A DNA stretch of 64,000 nt. Source: Alcaligenaceae bacterium. GTDB taxonomy: Bacteria; Pseudomonadota; Gammaproteobacteria; Burkholderiales; Burkholderiaceae_B. The stretch covers positions 124,001-188,000 of the forward strand of contig JACCEO010000005.1 in the NCBI GenBank assembly GCA_013416485.1. Direction: 5' to 3'. This document shows, in pieces, positions 47,229 through 59,317 of this stretch (position 1 is its first letter; each line of letters starts with the position of its first letter). The notes under the pieces were generated by a model. That model had not been told where the DNA came from. It made no database searches and saw only the letters and a program-made list of their open reading frames with translations. The position numbers and the translations under genes were made by a program.

Positions 47229-47381
47229 TTCCTATGCGTGTTGATAAAGGTGAACTACATCAAGCTTAAAGGAATATGGTAAATAAATATAGATTGTTGG
47301 CTTGGGGAGCACTTCTTAACTGCGTGGCAGAACTGAACGTCAATATGATTTAATGGCTGTTTTCCTACTTACGCCACCATC

Positions 47382-48053
47382 ATGACCGATACTACTAATC
47401 GCGCGGCATTCGTGCGTTTTTCCCTAGAACAGGGTGTTTTGCGTTTTGGCCAGTTTAAAGTCAAATCAGGGCGTATCAGCCCCTACTTTTTTAATGCAGG
47501 TTTGTTCAACTCTGGTTTGTCGGTGGGTCGCTTAGCGCAGTTTTATGCCCAGGCACTGGTTGATGCCGGCGTCTCTTTTGATATGTTGTTTGGGCCAGCA
47601 TATAAGGGCATCCCTTTATCGACGGCCACCGCTATCGCCTTGGCTCAGCACCAGGGTTTACAAGGGCGTGACGTACCGTTTGCCTTTAATCGCAAAGAAG
47701 CAAAAGCTCATGGCGAAGGCGGCAGCCTAGTGGGCGCACCTTTGCAGGGCAAAGTGGTCATTATTGATGACGTCATTACTGCGGGTACGTCGGTGCGTGA
47801 ATCGGTCGATATCATACGTGCAGCAGGTGCTGAACCAGCGGCGGTTTTGATAGCTTTGGATCGCATGGAGCGTGCAGGACCTGACGATGCCTTGTCGGCT
47901 CATTCTGCAGTCCAAGATGTTGCCCAGACCTATGGCATACCCGTAGTTAGTATTGCGTCACTGACTGACATCATGACCGAACTAGATGGTAATACTGAAC
48001 TGGCAGAGCACCGCCAGACAGTGGCTGCATACCGGGCTAAATACGGCATATAA
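47382..48053 (+). CDS. pyrE: Orotate phosphoribosyltransferase
   Basis: PyrE makes orotidine 5'-phosphate from orotate and PRPP in pyrimidine synthesis. The 223-residue product has the PRPP loop [13 protein letters not shown] and the [10 protein letters not shown] segment. The length is typical. It stands alone between divergent DoxX and convergent gatB, and a TATGAT (47344-47349) upstream may be its -10. Confidence 0.95.
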   Translation: MTDTTNRAAFVRFSLEQGVLRFGQFKVKSGRISPYFFNAGLFNSGLSVGRLAQFYAQALVDAGVSFDMLFGPAYKGIPLSTATAIALAQHQGLQGRDVPFAFNRKEAKAHGEGGSLVGAPLQGKVVIIDDVITAGTSVRESVDIIRAAGAEPAAVLIALDRMERAGPDDALSAHSAVQDVAQTYGIPVVSIASLTDIMTELDGNTELAEHRQTVAAYRAKYGI

Positions 48054-48080
48054 GCCACGTATAAGCGGGTAAATATGATA

Positions 48081-48104
48081 CCGGCCTGTAAATATACAGG
48101 CCGG
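48081..48104 (+). terminator. Hairpin between pyrE and gatB
   Basis: CCGGCCTGTA (48081-48090) pairs perfectly with TACAGGCCGG (48095-48104) around a four-base loop. It lies between two convergent genes and could end transcripts from both sides, although no T-run follows on either strand. Confidence 0.6.
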
Positions 48105-48155
48105 ATCAGTATGCCCTTACATACTAGACGGCACTTTTAGTACTGCCTGGTTATT

Positions 48156-49616
48156 CTAGGCGCCGCCCAGCTTGTCTTTTAGTAAGTCATTGACTTGCTG
48201 CGGGTTGGCTTTGCCTTTGGCGGCCTTCATGATTTGACCAATCAGGGAGTTAAAGGCTTTTTGCTTGCCAGCGTGGTATTCCTCGACGATAGCAGAGTTG
48301 GCCGCTAGTACCTGATCTATCATGGCACCAATAGCACCGCTGTCACTGATCTGCTTTAGACCGCGTGCTTCTATGATGGCATCGGCATTTTGGTCATGTT
48401 CGCCTGCCCATAAGGCCGTAAATACTTCCCGCCCCATTTTGTTGGAAATGGTGCCATCAATAATGCGTATGATTAAACCAGCCAATGCATCTGGGCGTAC
48501 TGGGCTTAGGTCTATGCTGATGTCGTCACGATTTAACGCGGCTGACAATTCGCCCAATACCCAGTTGGCAGCCAGTTTGGCCTGGTCTTTGGGCAGCTTT
48601 TCTGCAGTGGCTTCAAAGTAGTCTGATGTGGCGCGGGCCATTGTGAGCTGGGCTGCGTCATAGCCACTAAGACCAAGTTCGTCTTGGAAACGCTGGCGCT
48701 TGTGCGCAGGAAGCTCGGGCATGGCGTCTTTGACGCGTTGTATCCATTCGGCAGATATCGCCAGCGGCGGTAGGTCAGGGTCCGGAAAATAACGGTAGTC
48801 ATGCGCATCTTCTTTGCTGCGCATGCTACGCGTTTCGTCGCGATCCGAGTCGTATAGTCGAGTTTCCTGGACTACGGCGCCACCATCTTCGATTAGCTCG
48901 ATTTGACGTCGTATTTCATACTGTATGGCGCGCTCTAGAAAACGGAAGGAGTTAACGTTTTTGATTTCACAGCGTGTGCCCAGTTTCTGTTGGCCTTTAG
49001 GACGCACAGAAACGTTAGCGTCCACACGTAGTGAGCCTTCTTGCATATTGCCATCGCATATACCCAACCATACGACCAGACCGTGCAAGGCACGGGCGTA
49101 GGCTACGGCTTCGGCAGCCGAGCGCATTTCCGGTTCAGAGACGATTTCTAGCAGCGGAGTACCAGCACGGTTTAAGTCTATGCCGGTAGACGATTCGCCA
49201 TGTGGGCCGGTGAAATCTTCGTGCAGGGATTTTCCTGCGTCTTCTTCCAGGTGGGCGCGAGTCAGGTTGATAGTGGTTTCCTGTTCACCCACAAAAAAGG
49301 TCAGCGTACCGCCTTGTACTACAGGAATGTCAAATTGGCTGATCTGGTAGTTTTTTGGAAGGTCAGGATAAAAGTAGTTTTTTCTGGCAAAAATAGAGCG
49401 TGGTGCAATGGTCGCACCTACGGCCAGGCCAAACTGTATGGCACGTTCGACAGCGCCTAGATTCATGACAGGCAGGGTGCCTGGCAATGCCATATCAACT
49501 TCATTGGCCTGGGTATTAGGGGCTGCACCAAAGCGTGTGCTGCTGTTAGAGAATATTTTTGATTCGGTAGAAAGTTGCGTATGTACTTCCAAGCCGATGA
49601 CGGTTTCCCATTCCAT
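48156..49616 (-). CDS. gatB: Asp-tRNA(Asn)/Glu-tRNA(Gln) amidotransferase subunit B
   Basis: GatB binds the mischarged tRNA and activates its acyl group in the GatCAB complex, supplying Gln-tRNA(Gln) and/or Asn-tRNA(Asn). The 486-residue product has [18 protein letters not shown], the [12 protein letters not shown]-like [17 protein letters not shown], and the C-terminal YqeY-like helical domain. Its start overlaps the gatA stop by one base. Confidence 0.97.
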   Translation of the reverse strand: MEWETVIGLEVHTQLSTESKIFSNSSTRFGAAPNTQANEVDMALPGTLPVMNLGAVERAIQFGLAVGATIAPRSIFARKNYFYPDLPKNYQISQFDIPVVQGGTLTFFVGEQETTINLTRAHLEEDAGKSLHEDFTGPHGESSTGIDLNRAGTPLLEIVSEPEMRSAAEAVAYARALHGLVVWLGICDGNMQEGSLRVDANVSVRPKGQQKLGTRCEIKNVNSFRFLERAIQYEIRRQIELIEDGGAVVQETRLYDSDRDETRSMRSKEDAHDYRYFPDPDLPPLAISAEWIQRVKDAMPELPAHKRQRFQDELGLSGYDAAQLTMARATSDYFEATAEKLPKDQAKLAANWVLGELSAALNRDDISIDLSPVRPDALAGLIIRIIDGTISNKMGREVFTALWAGEHDQNADAIIEARGLKQISDSGAIGAMIDQVLAANSAIVEEYHAGKQKAFNSLIGQIMKAAKGKANPQQVNDLLKDKLGGA

Positions 49617-51148
49617 TATTGCTGCCCCGGTTTGCGTTGATGCCAGTCTGTTAGCTGCTGATAGCGGTCAGCAATGGCCAATAAACTGCCTTCGCTGAAG
49701 TAATTACCTATGATTTGCAGCCCTATAGGTAAAGGCTGCGCGGATGTGCTGAAGCCGCAGGGTATGGACATGCCGGGCAGACCCGCCATGTTGACCCCTA
49801 GTGTGTAGATATCGCCTAGCCAGTCAGTGACAGGATCAGTATTTTGTTGGCCTATGGCTTTGGCAACTTTAGGGGTGACGGGACCCATAATGACGTCGCA
49901 TTGTTGGTCCAGTGCCTGCTGGAAGTCGCGGACAATTAGGCGGCGTACACGTTGCGCTTGTAAGTAATACGCGTCGTAATAGCCATCGGATAGCACATAA
50001 GTGCCCACCATGATGCGTCGCAACACTTCGGTGCCAAAGCCTTCGGAGCGTGAACGACTGGTCATGTCTTCCAAATCGCTGTAGTTGGCGGTACGGTAGC
50101 CAAAACGTACGCTGTCAAAGCGTGACAGGTTGCTAGAGGCTTCGGCAGGACCAATCACGTAATAGGCAGGTATGGCAAGCTTGGTCAGAGGTAGCGAAAT
50201 ACTGACACGAATAGCGCCTAGGGATTCAAAAGTGACAAGTGCCGCTTCTATGGCGCTGGCAATATCGGGATCCAGGTCTTTACTGAAGTATTCTTGAGGT
50301 ATGCCTATGCGCAGGCCTTTCAGGGGTTGGCTACCGTTGCTGTTCTGGGTGGCCAAGGCCGTTTGGAAGTCGCGACGTATGCGCCCAGGTTGATTGGGTG
50401 TGCCGTCGCAGTTTTCTAGACTAGTAGAGTCGCGAGTGTCGAAGCTGCTGATAGGATCTAACAGTTCCAGTAGGTCTTGGGCATGGCGTGCAATGGGGCC
50501 GGCCTGGTCCAAGCTAGAACCGTAAGCAATGATGCCAAAGCGCGATACCGTGCCGTAGGTGGGCTTAATGCCGCTAACGCCACACAGGGCAGCTGGCTGG
50601 CGTATAGAACCGCCGGTATCTGTGCCAGTAGCGGCCATAACTAGGCCAGCTGCTACCGCAGCAGCCGATCCGCCCGAAGAACCACCCGCTACGCGGCTGG
50701 TGTCCCAGGGATTTTTTGCAGGGCCAAAGATGGAGTTTTCGTTGCTGGAACCCATAGCGAATTCGTCGCAGTTCAGCTTGCCCAGTGATACTGCACCAGC
50801 GTCTTGTAGCAAACTGACTACCGTGGCATCAAAGGGGCTTACATAATCGGCCAGCATTTTGCTGGCGGCCGTAGTGCGCCAGCCTTTAGTAACGAATAGA
50901 TCTTTGTGGGCAATAGGTATGCCAGTTAAGGGCGAGACCTTGCCACTGGCCAGAGCCAGATCAGCAGCGTCTGCTTGCGCCAGAGTCAGATCAGGGTTAG
51001 TTTGTGCAAAGGCGTTTAGACCCCCTTGAGCGTTGATGGCATCCAAGGCGCTAAGCGCAAGTTCGCGGGCACTAAGCTGGCGAGTTTGCAACGCCTGATG
51101 TAACGCGGCGATGCTGGGGAATTGTGTATGTAGTGGTGTACTGGACAT
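49616..51148 (-). CDS. gatA: Asp-tRNA(Asn)/Glu-tRNA(Gln) amidotransferase subunit A
   Basis: GatA releases ammonia from glutamine for the transamidation reaction. The 510-residue product is an amidase-signature enzyme with the Ser-cisSer-Lys triad: lysine in [10 protein letters not shown], serine in [13 protein letters not shown] and the glycine-serine loop [14 protein letters not shown]. It starts 3 bases after gatC. Confidence 0.97.
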   Translation of the reverse strand: MSSTPLHTQFPSIAALHQALQTRQLSARELALSALDAINAQGGLNAFAQTNPDLTLAQADAADLALASGKVSPLTGIPIAHKDLFVTKGWRTTAASKMLADYVSPFDATVVSLLQDAGAVSLGKLNCDEFAMGSSNENSIFGPAKNPWDTSRVAGGSSGGSAAAVAAGLVMAATGTDTGGSIRQPAALCGVSGIKPTYGTVSRFGIIAYGSSLDQAGPIARHAQDLLELLDPISSFDTRDSTSLENCDGTPNQPGRIRRDFQTALATQNSNGSQPLKGLRIGIPQEYFSKDLDPDIASAIEAALVTFESLGAIRVSISLPLTKLAIPAYYVIGPAEASSNLSRFDSVRFGYRTANYSDLEDMTSRSRSEGFGTEVLRRIMVGTYVLSDGYYDAYYLQAQRVRRLIVRDFQQALDQQCDVIMGPVTPKVAKAIGQQNTDPVTDWLGDIYTLGVNMAGLPGMSIPCGFSTSAQPLPIGLQIIGNYFSEGSLLAIADRYQQLTDWHQRKPGQQ

Positions 51149-51151
51149 GGA

Positions 51152-51460
51152 TTACTCGATAACCGTGGGCACTAGGAATAGGCCATCTTGTTGGCCAGCG
51201 GCGTTAGCCATTAGGGCCAGGCGCTCGTCTTCAGTTGCCGTAGCACGGGCGACATCGGGGCGTAGGCGTAATGTTACGTCTTGACGGTCGGCCAGAGGGT
51301 GCGCCAAAGGTTCTATACCTGTAGTGTCTACCGCTTGTAGCTGTTTCATCAGGTTTAAAATGCCGGTCAGTTCTTCTTGTGAACGGGCGTTTTGTTCGGG
51401 CGTAAGTTGTATACGCGCGAGCCGCGCAATGCGGTCCACATCTTGCTCGGTAATTGCCAT
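51152..51460 (-). CDS. gatC: Asp-tRNA(Asn)/Glu-tRNA(Gln) amidotransferase subunit C
   Basis: GatC wraps around and stabilises GatA and GatB. The 102-residue product begins with ITEQDVDRIARLARIQLTPEQ and has the GIEPLAHP motif. The ATG at 51460 fits the family start; the frame is open to 51505 but that part is unlikely to be coding. It is first of gatC-gatA-gatB. A TATAAT on the minus strand (51583-51578) about 120 bases upstream is a possible -10. Confidence 0.93.
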   Translation of the reverse strand: MAITEQDVDRIARLARIQLTPEQNARSQEELTGILNLMKQLQAVDTTGIEPLAHPLADRQDVTLRLRPDVARATATEDERLALMANAAGQQDGLFLVPTVIE

Positions 51461-51682
51461 TAGGTTCTTGCTTTCAGATAGGAAGTTGTAAGGTGGCGTG
51501 TCCATATGCAGCCAGGTCCTATGTCATGAACCGGTTACGGAACATAACAGACGCCAATTCAACCTTATAGATGCACAATTATAAGTTATCATAAGCGGTT
51601 TAATTCGCCATCTATTTCTTGCGGACATAAAGCGCCAGAAACCTCGGCACGAATTCATCTTTTTTCACTTTACACATACTGA

Positions 51683-52732
<1,050 letters not shown>

Positions 52733-52803
52733 GCCTGGCTCCGTAAACGCCTGGAACGCTCGGTAGCGGACCAGGTTTATCAAGGTGCTGGTGCGGCTAT
52801 CTT

Positions 52804-53691
52804 ATGCAAGAAAATGGCACCATCAGATTATTCAAGCGCGGTCCAACGGCTGAACTTCGGTTAGTCATACTGGTCCTGATCGCGCTTAGTTTACTGATTG
52901 TTGATTCTCGTTGGCGTTCGCTGGAACCAGCGCGCCAAGCTGTGTCGGTGGCGTTGTATCCTTTTCAGCGTTTGATGTTTGCACCACGTGATGTCGTGGA
53001 GCGCATCAATGACTGGACGGATGCGGCGGCTTCGGCGCGCACTGAAAAAGAAGCATTGCAGCGTCAGCGCATAGAACTGGCTCAAATCTCTACCCATGCG
53101 GCACAACTGGCTGCCGAAAACCAACAGTTACGTCGCTTATTGAATGTAGCCGATACGGGCACGCAACCAGCTATTGCGGTTCAGGTACTGTACGAGCCTC
53201 CTAATGCATTCTCCCATCACTTGGTGTTCAATAAAGGCACAAGTAGCGGCATTTTGCCTGGGATGCCAGTGATCGATGAAGGAGGCATCGTTGGCCAGAT
53301 AGTACGGGTCACGCCTTTCACGTCGGAAGCCGCCTTGCTGACTGATGACCAAGTCGCTATTCCCGTTCAAGTGCTTCGTAATGGCCTGCGGCTTATTGCC
53401 TTTGGGGGAAATGTTTCAGGCAAGGTCGAAGTGCGTTATTTAACGGCAGATGTGGACATAGAAGCTGACGACACTTTAGTTACCAGCGGTATTGGTGGTT
53501 TATTTCCAGCAGGTTTGCCAGTGGCTAGGATAGAGCGCGTAGAGCGGGATGCAGCCTCGGGGTTTGGGGTGGCAGTAGCGTCTCCCTTATCGCATCCTGA
53601 GCGTTATCGTCATTTTTTAGTGTTGCGTGTCGATGTCGCTCCACAAGCATCTACCTCGGAGGACCACCTAGATGGTACACAAAGCGAATAA
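52804..53691 (+). CDS. mreC: Rod shape-determining protein MreC
   Basis: MreC is a bitopic membrane protein whose periplasmic part activates PBP2. The 295-residue product has an N-terminal membrane helix (LRLVILVLIALSLLIVDS), a coiled coil (about 75-110) and the beta-rich C-terminal domain with GILPGMPVIDEGGIVGQIV. Its end overlaps mreD by 20 bases. Confidence 0.96.
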   Translation: MQENGTIRLFKRGPTAELRLVILVLIALSLLIVDSRWRSLEPARQAVSVALYPFQRLMFAPRDVVERINDWTDAAASARTEKEALQRQRIELAQISTHAAQLAAENQQLRRLLNVADTGTQPAIAVQVLYEPPNAFSHHLVFNKGTSSGILPGMPVIDEGGIVGQIVRVTPFTSEAALLTDDQVAIPVQVLRNGLRLIAFGGNVSGKVEVRYLTADVDIEADDTLVTSGIGGLFPAGLPVARIERVERDAASGFGVAVASPLSHPERYRHFLVLRVDVAPQASTSEDHLDGTQSE

Positions 53692-54250
53692 TCGCGCGCT
53701 GGTAACGGCGGCACGTCATTCGCCTCTGAAGGGCTTGCAGCCCATAGACGACACGCCATTTCGACGGCCTGCATCAGGCTGGTTTATCTGGTCCACCATC
53801 ATTGCCATGTGGCTGATTTCCTTACTGCCTTGGCGTTTGTGGCAGCCTGCACCAGAGTTGCTCTTGTTGGTATTGGCCTTTTGGTGCTTGAATGAACCCC
53901 AGCGGGTGGGCATGTTAACGGCATTTTGTTTTGGGCTGTTAATGGATGTACATGACGGCGGTTTACTGGGCGAGCATGCCTTGGTTTTTACGCTGGTGGC
54001 GTACGGAGCCGTTGTCTTAAGGCGGCGCCTGCAGCGCTTTGATGCGCTTATTCAGGCCATACATATGGCGCCGGTTTTTGTGGTGGCAGCGGCTGTTGCT
54101 ACTTTGGCACATGCCTGGCTAGCTGGCGAGTGGGCTGGCTGGCAGTGGCTATGGTCGGCGTTGTTTACAGCTGCCTTATGGCCAGTGGCCGACATCCTTT
54201 TACATATGCCTCAGCGACGCCTAGACGAGGCCGACTCCAGTTCGGTTTAA
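53672..54250 (+). CDS. mreD: Rod shape-determining protein MreD
   Basis: MreD is a small integral membrane protein of the elongasome. The 192-residue product has several hydrophobic spans after a polar N-terminal tail and the family segment FCFGLLMDVHDGGLLGEHAL. GGAGG precedes the ATG inside the mreC end, so translation is coupled. The N-terminal tail of about 35 residues is longer than in E. coli MreD. Confidence 0.93.
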   Translation: MVHKANNRALVTAARHSPLKGLQPIDDTPFRRPASGWFIWSTIIAMWLISLLPWRLWQPAPELLLLVLAFWCLNEPQRVGMLTAFCFGLLMDVHDGGLLGEHALVFTLVAYGAVVLRRRLQRFDALIQAIHMAPVFVVAAAVATLAHAWLAGEWAGWQWLWSALFTAALWPVADILLHMPQRRLDEADSSSV

Positions 54251-54274
54251 GACCGATCAGACCATAACGGGACT

Positions 54275-56185
54275 ATGTTCGAATTCAAGAAAACCAACCA
54301 GCACCAGAAACGCAGGATAGTATTGCGCGTTTGGGTAGCAGGTGTGTTTGCTTTGCTGTGCTTTAGCACCTTGGTAGGACGGCTGTGGTATTTGCAGGTG
54401 GTACGTTACGAAGGGTTGGCAGCACGTGCCGACCAAAACCGTATGGCGGTAGTGCCTATACCACCGCGGCGAGGTGAAATTGTTGACCGCACTGGCGTAG
54501 TGCTGGCGCGTAATTACCGTGATTACACTTTAGAAGTGACCCCAGCTAACGTCAGCGGGAAACTTGAAGACGTCATTGATCATCTTAGTGAGTTGGTTCA
54601 CGTTAGTCCGTCTGATCGACGTCGATTTATCCAAGGGGTGGGGCAAGGGGGACGCTACACACCGGTCATGTTGCGCAATAATCTGAATGAAACCGAAGCT
54701 TCTTGGTTCGCCGCGAATTCCTATCGTTTCCCCGGTGTCGAGCTTAAGGCCCGCTGGGTGCGTGAATATCCTCAAGGGGAAGCGGCAGCCCATGTCCTGG
54801 GGTATGTGGGTAGAATATCTGAAGGTGATCTGACCAGTCTGGAAGCCAGTGGGCAATTAGGAAATTACCGCGGTAGTAACACTATAGGTAAAAAAGGTTT
54901 GGAAAAAACCTGGGAAACCGCTTTGCACGGTAAAACCGGTATTGAAGAAGTGGAAGTCACTGCTTCAGGGCGGCCTGTTCGCACCCTAAGTCGTATTGAT
55001 CCTGTCCCTGGTTCTGATTTGGTATTGTCGATAGATATAGGTTTGCAAAAAGAAGCTGAACGCCAATTCAAGGGACGTCGTGGTGCTTTGGTGGCCATAG
55101 AGCCTAAAACGGGTGACATCCTAGCGTTTGTATCTGCGCCCTCATTTGATCCCAATCTATTTATTGACGGGATTGATGTCGAGAGCTGGCGTAAGTTGAA
55201 CGAATCCCCAGATCATCCGTTAATCAATCGCCCTCTTTATGGGACTTACCCCATAGGGTCTACCTACAAGCCCTTTGTTGGCTTGGCAGCGCTAGAGCTG
55301 GGTAAGCGTAACGCCACCCAGCGTTTTCCTGACCCAGGCTATTTCGAATTCGGGGGGCAGCGTTTCCGTAATGCCGGCGGAGCCGTGTATGGGCCCACCG
55401 ATATGCACCGCGCTATTGTTGTGTCCTCAGATACCTACTTCTTTTCCCTGGGACCAGAAATTGGTGTGAATGCCCTACACGACTTTAGTAAACAGTTTGG
55501 TTTTGGGCAAATTACCGGTATCGATTTAGAAGGCGAAAAACGTGGGGTCTTGCCCTCTACGGAATGGAAACGGCTGAACTATAAGAATCCAGCGCAGCAG
55601 CGTTGGTACGCAGGAGAAACGGTATCAGTAGCGGTAGGGCAGGGGTATAACAACTTCACTTTGCTGCAGTTAGCGCAAGCCACTGCGGTACTGGCCAATG
55701 ATGGCGCTTACATGAAACCGCATTTGGTCAGCCTGGTGAAAAACCCACAAACAGGCGTGGCAGAACGGACAGTGACTGAACCGTCGTATGTTATTCCCTT
55801 GAAACCTGAAAACCTGGATGTGATTCGTAAAGCAATGGTCGATGTCATGCGTAGTGGTACGGCACGCCGAGCCTTTGCTGGCACTAGCTACCAGGCAGCT
55901 GGAAAAACAGGAACGGCCCAAGTTTACAGCCTTAAGGGTGCAAAATATAACGCGAATACTGTGGACGAGCGCCTGCGAGATCACGCCTTGTTTATGGCTT
56001 ATGCACCTGTCGAGGACCCGCAAATTGCAGTGGCATTAATCATGGAAAATGCGGGTTGGGGGGCAACGATTGCTGCTCCGGTGGCGCGCAAGGTATTTGA
56101 TTATTGGCTAACAAACAACCACACAGATAGCGACAGCACAGAAACGATGGCAATCGAACCTGTTGAGCCCCCGGAGCAGCCATGA
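54275..56185 (+). CDS. mrdA: Penicillin-binding protein 2 (peptidoglycan transpeptidase)
   Basis: PBP2 is the transpeptidase of lateral wall synthesis. The 636-residue product has one N-terminal membrane helix, the pedestal region (RRGEIVDRTGVVLARN), the active site STYK at 329-332, SSD for the second motif and KTGTAQV near the end. The elongasome context separates it from division PBP3. It overlaps rodA by four bases (ATGA). Confidence 0.97.
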   Translation: MFEFKKTNQHQKRRIVLRVWVAGVFALLCFSTLVGRLWYLQVVRYEGLAARADQNRMAVVPIPPRRGEIVDRTGVVLARNYRDYTLEVTPANVSGKLEDVIDHLSELVHVSPSDRRRFIQGVGQGGRYTPVMLRNNLNETEASWFAANSYRFPGVELKARWVREYPQGEAAAHVLGYVGRISEGDLTSLEASGQLGNYRGSNTIGKKGLEKTWETALHGKTGIEEVEVTASGRPVRTLSRIDPVPGSDLVLSIDIGLQKEAERQFKGRRGALVAIEPKTGDILAFVSAPSFDPNLFIDGIDVESWRKLNESPDHPLINRPLYGTYPIGSTYKPFVGLAALELGKRNATQRFPDPGYFEFGGQRFRNAGGAVYGPTDMHRAIVVSSDTYFFSLGPEIGVNALHDFSKQFGFGQITGIDLEGEKRGVLPSTEWKRLNYKNPAQQRWYAGETVSVAVGQGYNNFTLLQLAQATAVLANDGAYMKPHLVSLVKNPQTGVAERTVTEPSYVIPLKPENLDVIRKAMVDVMRSGTARRAFAGTSYQAAGKTGTAQVYSLKGAKYNANTVDERLRDHALFMAYAPVEDPQIAVALIMENAGWGATIAAPVARKVFDYWLTNNHTDSDSTETMAIEPVEPPEQP

Positions 56186-57318
56186 AACGGATTTTAGCGT
56201 GGGGCATTAAAGCACTGACCGTTTTCGATTGGCCATTGCTGGCCTTGTTGGTCTTAATGGCAGTGCTGGGATTAACTGTCATGCACTCGGCCGTAGGTGA
56301 AACCGATTGGCGCTTTGTGGGTCAGTCGCGTAACTTTTTAGTTGCGTTTCTGTTTATGTGGGCTGTTGCGCTGGTGCCTGTGCCGTGGTTGATGCGCATG
56401 GCTCCGTATGTATATGCCTTGGGACTGATATTACTGTTAGCTGTTGAGTTTTTTGGTGAAACCAGTAAAGGGGCGACACGTTGGTTGGATTTAGGCGTAA
56501 TACGCATACAACCTTCTGAAATGCTCAAGATAGCTGTCCCATTATTGTTAGCCTGGTATTTTCATCGCAATCAAGGCAAGTTAAGGGTATTGGATTTTCT
56601 GGTCGCTGGCGTGTTGTTAGCCCTGCCTTTTATTCTGATTGTCAGGCAGCCTGACCTGGGCACTGCATTGTTAGTGTTTGCGTCGGGTTTTTGTGTTATT
56701 TATTTTGGTGGCTTGTCTTTTCGTTTGTTGGTGCCCTTGGCGATTATTTTAGTTGCTGGTCTGAGTACCTTAATCTACTACGAAGACCAGATTTGTCTGC
56801 CCGATGTTGATTGGGTGGTTTTGCATGAATACCAAAAGTATCGTGTTTGTACCTTGCTTGACCCCAGCTCTGATCCTTTAGGTAAAGGTTTCCACACGAT
56901 ACAGTCCATGATAGCGGTGGGGTCTGGTGGAGTTTATGGTAAGGGCTACATGCTGGGTACACAGTCGCATTTAGACTTCATCCCTGAACGTACTACTGAC
57001 TTTATTTTTGCTGTATTTGCTGAAGAATTCGGCTTGTACGGCGGGATTATGCTGTTGGTCTTGTACGCTTTGATCATAGTGCGTGGCTTGGCAATTGCTG
57101 CCAGCGCAAAGACACAATTTGGTCGTTTGTTGGCAGGGGCTATGGCCATGATGTTTTTTGTCTACGTGTTTGTGAACGTTGGCATGGTCACAGGCCTGCT
57201 GCCAGTAGTGGGTGTGCCTTTGCCCTTCATGAGCTATGGTGGTACCGCCTTGCTGACACTGGGCGGAGCCTGCGGTATGCTAATGAGCATACAGCGCTAT
57301 CGACCTGACCGGCGTTAG
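56182..57318 (+). CDS. rodA: Rod shape-determining protein RodA (SEDS glycosyltransferase)
   Basis: RodA is the SEDS-family peptidoglycan polymerase that works with PBP2. The 378-residue product has about ten hydrophobic segments, the WLDLGVIRIQPSE segment, the PDLGTALLVFASG loop and PLPFMSYGGT. The start overlaps the mrdA stop (ATGA). Its end overlaps the convergent mutY by four bases. Confidence 0.97.
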   Translation: MKRILAWGIKALTVFDWPLLALLVLMAVLGLTVMHSAVGETDWRFVGQSRNFLVAFLFMWAVALVPVPWLMRMAPYVYALGLILLLAVEFFGETSKGATRWLDLGVIRIQPSEMLKIAVPLLLAWYFHRNQGKLRVLDFLVAGVLLALPFILIVRQPDLGTALLVFASGFCVIYFGGLSFRLLVPLAIILVAGLSTLIYYEDQICLPDVDWVVLHEYQKYRVCTLLDPSSDPLGKGFHTIQSMIAVGSGGVYGKGYMLGTQSHLDFIPERTTDFIFAVFAEEFGLYGGIMLLVLYALIIVRGLAIAASAKTQFGRLLAGAMAMMFFVYVFVNVGMVTGLLPVVGVPLPFMSYGGTALLTLGGACGMLMSIQRYRPDRR

Positions 57319-58409
57319 ATCAAATCAGCATTTAGGTGCTCTGGATACAGGCCTTCAAGCAGTTTCTTTACCGGTGCAGGTAGGGCCATCTGGCTTAGCT
57401 GATCAAGGTTTACCCAGGAACGGTCTGGATTCGTTTGCGTTACAACGGGTGTTTCACATAGTATTAACCACGGTTCAATATGCAGTTTGAAATGTGAAAA
57501 AACATGCAGCATAGACGCCATTTTTTGGGCATGGTGTGTGGTTTGCCCCATGTGGGTACAGGCAATACGCAAGTTATCGGCATCATCGTACTTTGGCAGG
57601 CTCCATAAGCCACCCCAAATACCAGGTGATGGTTGTTGTTCCAGCAAGATTTTGTTTTTATTCGTCAAAATCAGCATGGCGCAATGACGCTCGGGTACCA
57701 CTTTCTTGGTTTTTCTGACTGGCAGTTCGTGTTGCACAGACATGGCCTGTGCATAACAAGTGGCTTTCAAAGGGCAGTTGATGCAATCGGGCTTGCCACG
57801 CGTGCAGCGAGTAGAGCCCAGATCCATCAGTCCCTGGGTATAGGCCGTCATATCAAGCTGTGCCGGTGCGTGTTCTAGCACCGTATCGGCAGTTTTCCAC
57901 AAGGTGTTTTCGGTGGCAGTCAGGTTGGGTTGCCCATAAATACCAAAATATCGGGTAAATACCCGTTTAACGTTTCCATCCATAATGGGGCTGCGTTCCC
58001 CCCACGAAAAAGCCGCAATGGCGGCAGCCGTGGACCTGCCTATACCAGGCAGTGTGGCAATCTGTTTTGGGTCTCTTGGAAATTCACCACCCCATTTAGT
58101 GCATAGTTCTTGGGCACAACGATGCAAGTTACGGGCGCGGGCGTAATAGCCTAGCCCCGCCCAGTAGGGCATGACTTCATCCTGATCGGCTTTGGCCAAA
58201 GCCTGTACGCTGGGGAAACGTTCTAGAAAACGTTGGTAGTACCCAATGACCGTACTGACCTGGGTTTGCTGCAGCATGATTTCCGACAGCCAGATCCGGT
58301 AAGGGTCACAGGTTTGTTGCCAAGGCAGTTCATGGCGGCCATAGCGTTTTTGCCAAGCAACTACGTGAGTGGCAAAAGTATCATAAGCAGGTGTAGCGTT
58401 TAGTGGCAT
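57315..58409 (-). CDS. mutY: A/G-specific adenine DNA glycosylase
   Basis: MutY removes adenine mispaired with 8-oxoguanine. The 364-residue product has the helix-hairpin-helix and catalytic segment TLPGIGRSTAAAIAAFSWGE, the four cysteines of the [4Fe-4S] cluster in CTRGKPDCINCPLKATC, and a C-terminal NUDIX-like domain that reads 8-oxoG. Its start overlaps the ftsX stop by one base, placing it at the end of ftsE-ftsX-mutY. Confidence 0.96.
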   Translation of the reverse strand: MPLNATPAYDTFATHVVAWQKRYGRHELPWQQTCDPYRIWLSEIMLQQTQVSTVIGYYQRFLERFPSVQALAKADQDEVMPYWAGLGYYARARNLHRCAQELCTKWGGEFPRDPKQIATLPGIGRSTAAAIAAFSWGERSPIMDGNVKRVFTRYFGIYGQPNLTATENTLWKTADTVLEHAPAQLDMTAYTQGLMDLGSTRCTRGKPDCINCPLKATCYAQAMSVQHELPVRKTKKVVPERHCAMLILTNKNKILLEQQPSPGIWGGLWSLPKYDDADNLRIACTHMGQTTHHAQKMASMLHVFSHFKLHIEPWLILCETPVVTQTNPDRSWVNLDQLSQMALPAPVKKLLEGLYPEHLNADLI

Positions 58410-59317
58410 TAAAATTGAGTGTTGCGTGTTACCGACCAGCGCGCAGATAACGCTGCCAGTATGGCAACCATAATTACTGATAGTAGCAGGCTTAAGGTAT
58501 CAGGTAGTTGCAAGGTGATTTGTGTGCCGTAATTGCTGGCAAGCCGACTTAGGGCGTTATTCAGTGGATACAAAGCTAAGGCAGTCAGGCCTATGGCTAG
58601 CAGGCTGGCGAATACGCCTGTTAGGGCGCCTAAGTATAAAAAGGGGCGACGTACAAAGGCTTCGGTTGCCCCCACTAAACGGGCTACGCCAATTTCTTCG
58701 CGCTGGGTTAGGGCTTGCATACGCACCGTATTGAAAACCGTGGTTAGTACCACCAGTGCTACGCCTAGGGCTAACAAACCCAGTACTGCACGTAGGAAAC
58801 TAATAATGGACTCTAGGCGTTTGACCCAAACGCTGTCTAGTTGTACTGCGTCTATGTGTTCGTGGTCGCGCCATTGCTTAGCCAAGGCCGATGCACGGGT
58901 AGCCAGTTCGGGCATATCCAGTAAGGTTACAACCACGGCATGAGGCAAAGGGTTGTCCGGCAAAACAGCTAAGGCCTCTGCCCAGGCGGGATTGTTTTTT
59001 AGCGTATTTAACGCGTCATCTCGGGCGACTACCCGCACATCCTGTATATCGTTGGTGTGCTCTTTCTGTAAGGTTGTGGCGAGTTGCTTGGCCTGCTCCA
59101 GAGTAGTTTGACTATTTAAGAATAGGGTAACTTCAGGGGATACCGGAATGTGTCGCACCACAGGTTGGGCCGACACCAGTACCGAAGCGGTAATCATGGG
59201 TATGGATAGTGTTAGGCTAATGACCAGAATATTCGATAATGTAGAAAAAGGCTGGTTAGTCAGGCGGCGCAAGGCAACTAACAGAGCGTAACGATGATGA
59301 CGCAACCAACGGTTCAT
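58409..59317 (-). CDS. ftsX: Cell division protein FtsX
   Basis: FtsX is the membrane part of FtsEX, which transmits ATP hydrolysis across the membrane to activate amidases for daughter-cell separation. The 302-residue product has one N-terminal and three C-terminal membrane segments, with a periplasmic loop between them. The start overlaps the ftsE stop by four bases. Confidence 0.94.
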   Translation of the reverse strand: MNRWLRHHRYALLVALRRLTNQPFSTLSNILVISLTLSIPMITASVLVSAQPVVRHIPVSPEVTLFLNSQTTLEQAKQLATTLQKEHTNDIQDVRVVARDDALNTLKNNPAWAEALAVLPDNPLPHAVVVTLLDMPELATRASALAKQWRDHEHIDAVQLDSVWVKRLESIISFLRAVLGLLALGVALVVLTTVFNTVRMQALTQREEIGVARLVGATEAFVRRPFLYLGALTGVFASLLAIGLTALALYPLNNALSRLASNYGTQITLQLPDTLSLLLSVIMVAILAALSARWSVTRNTQF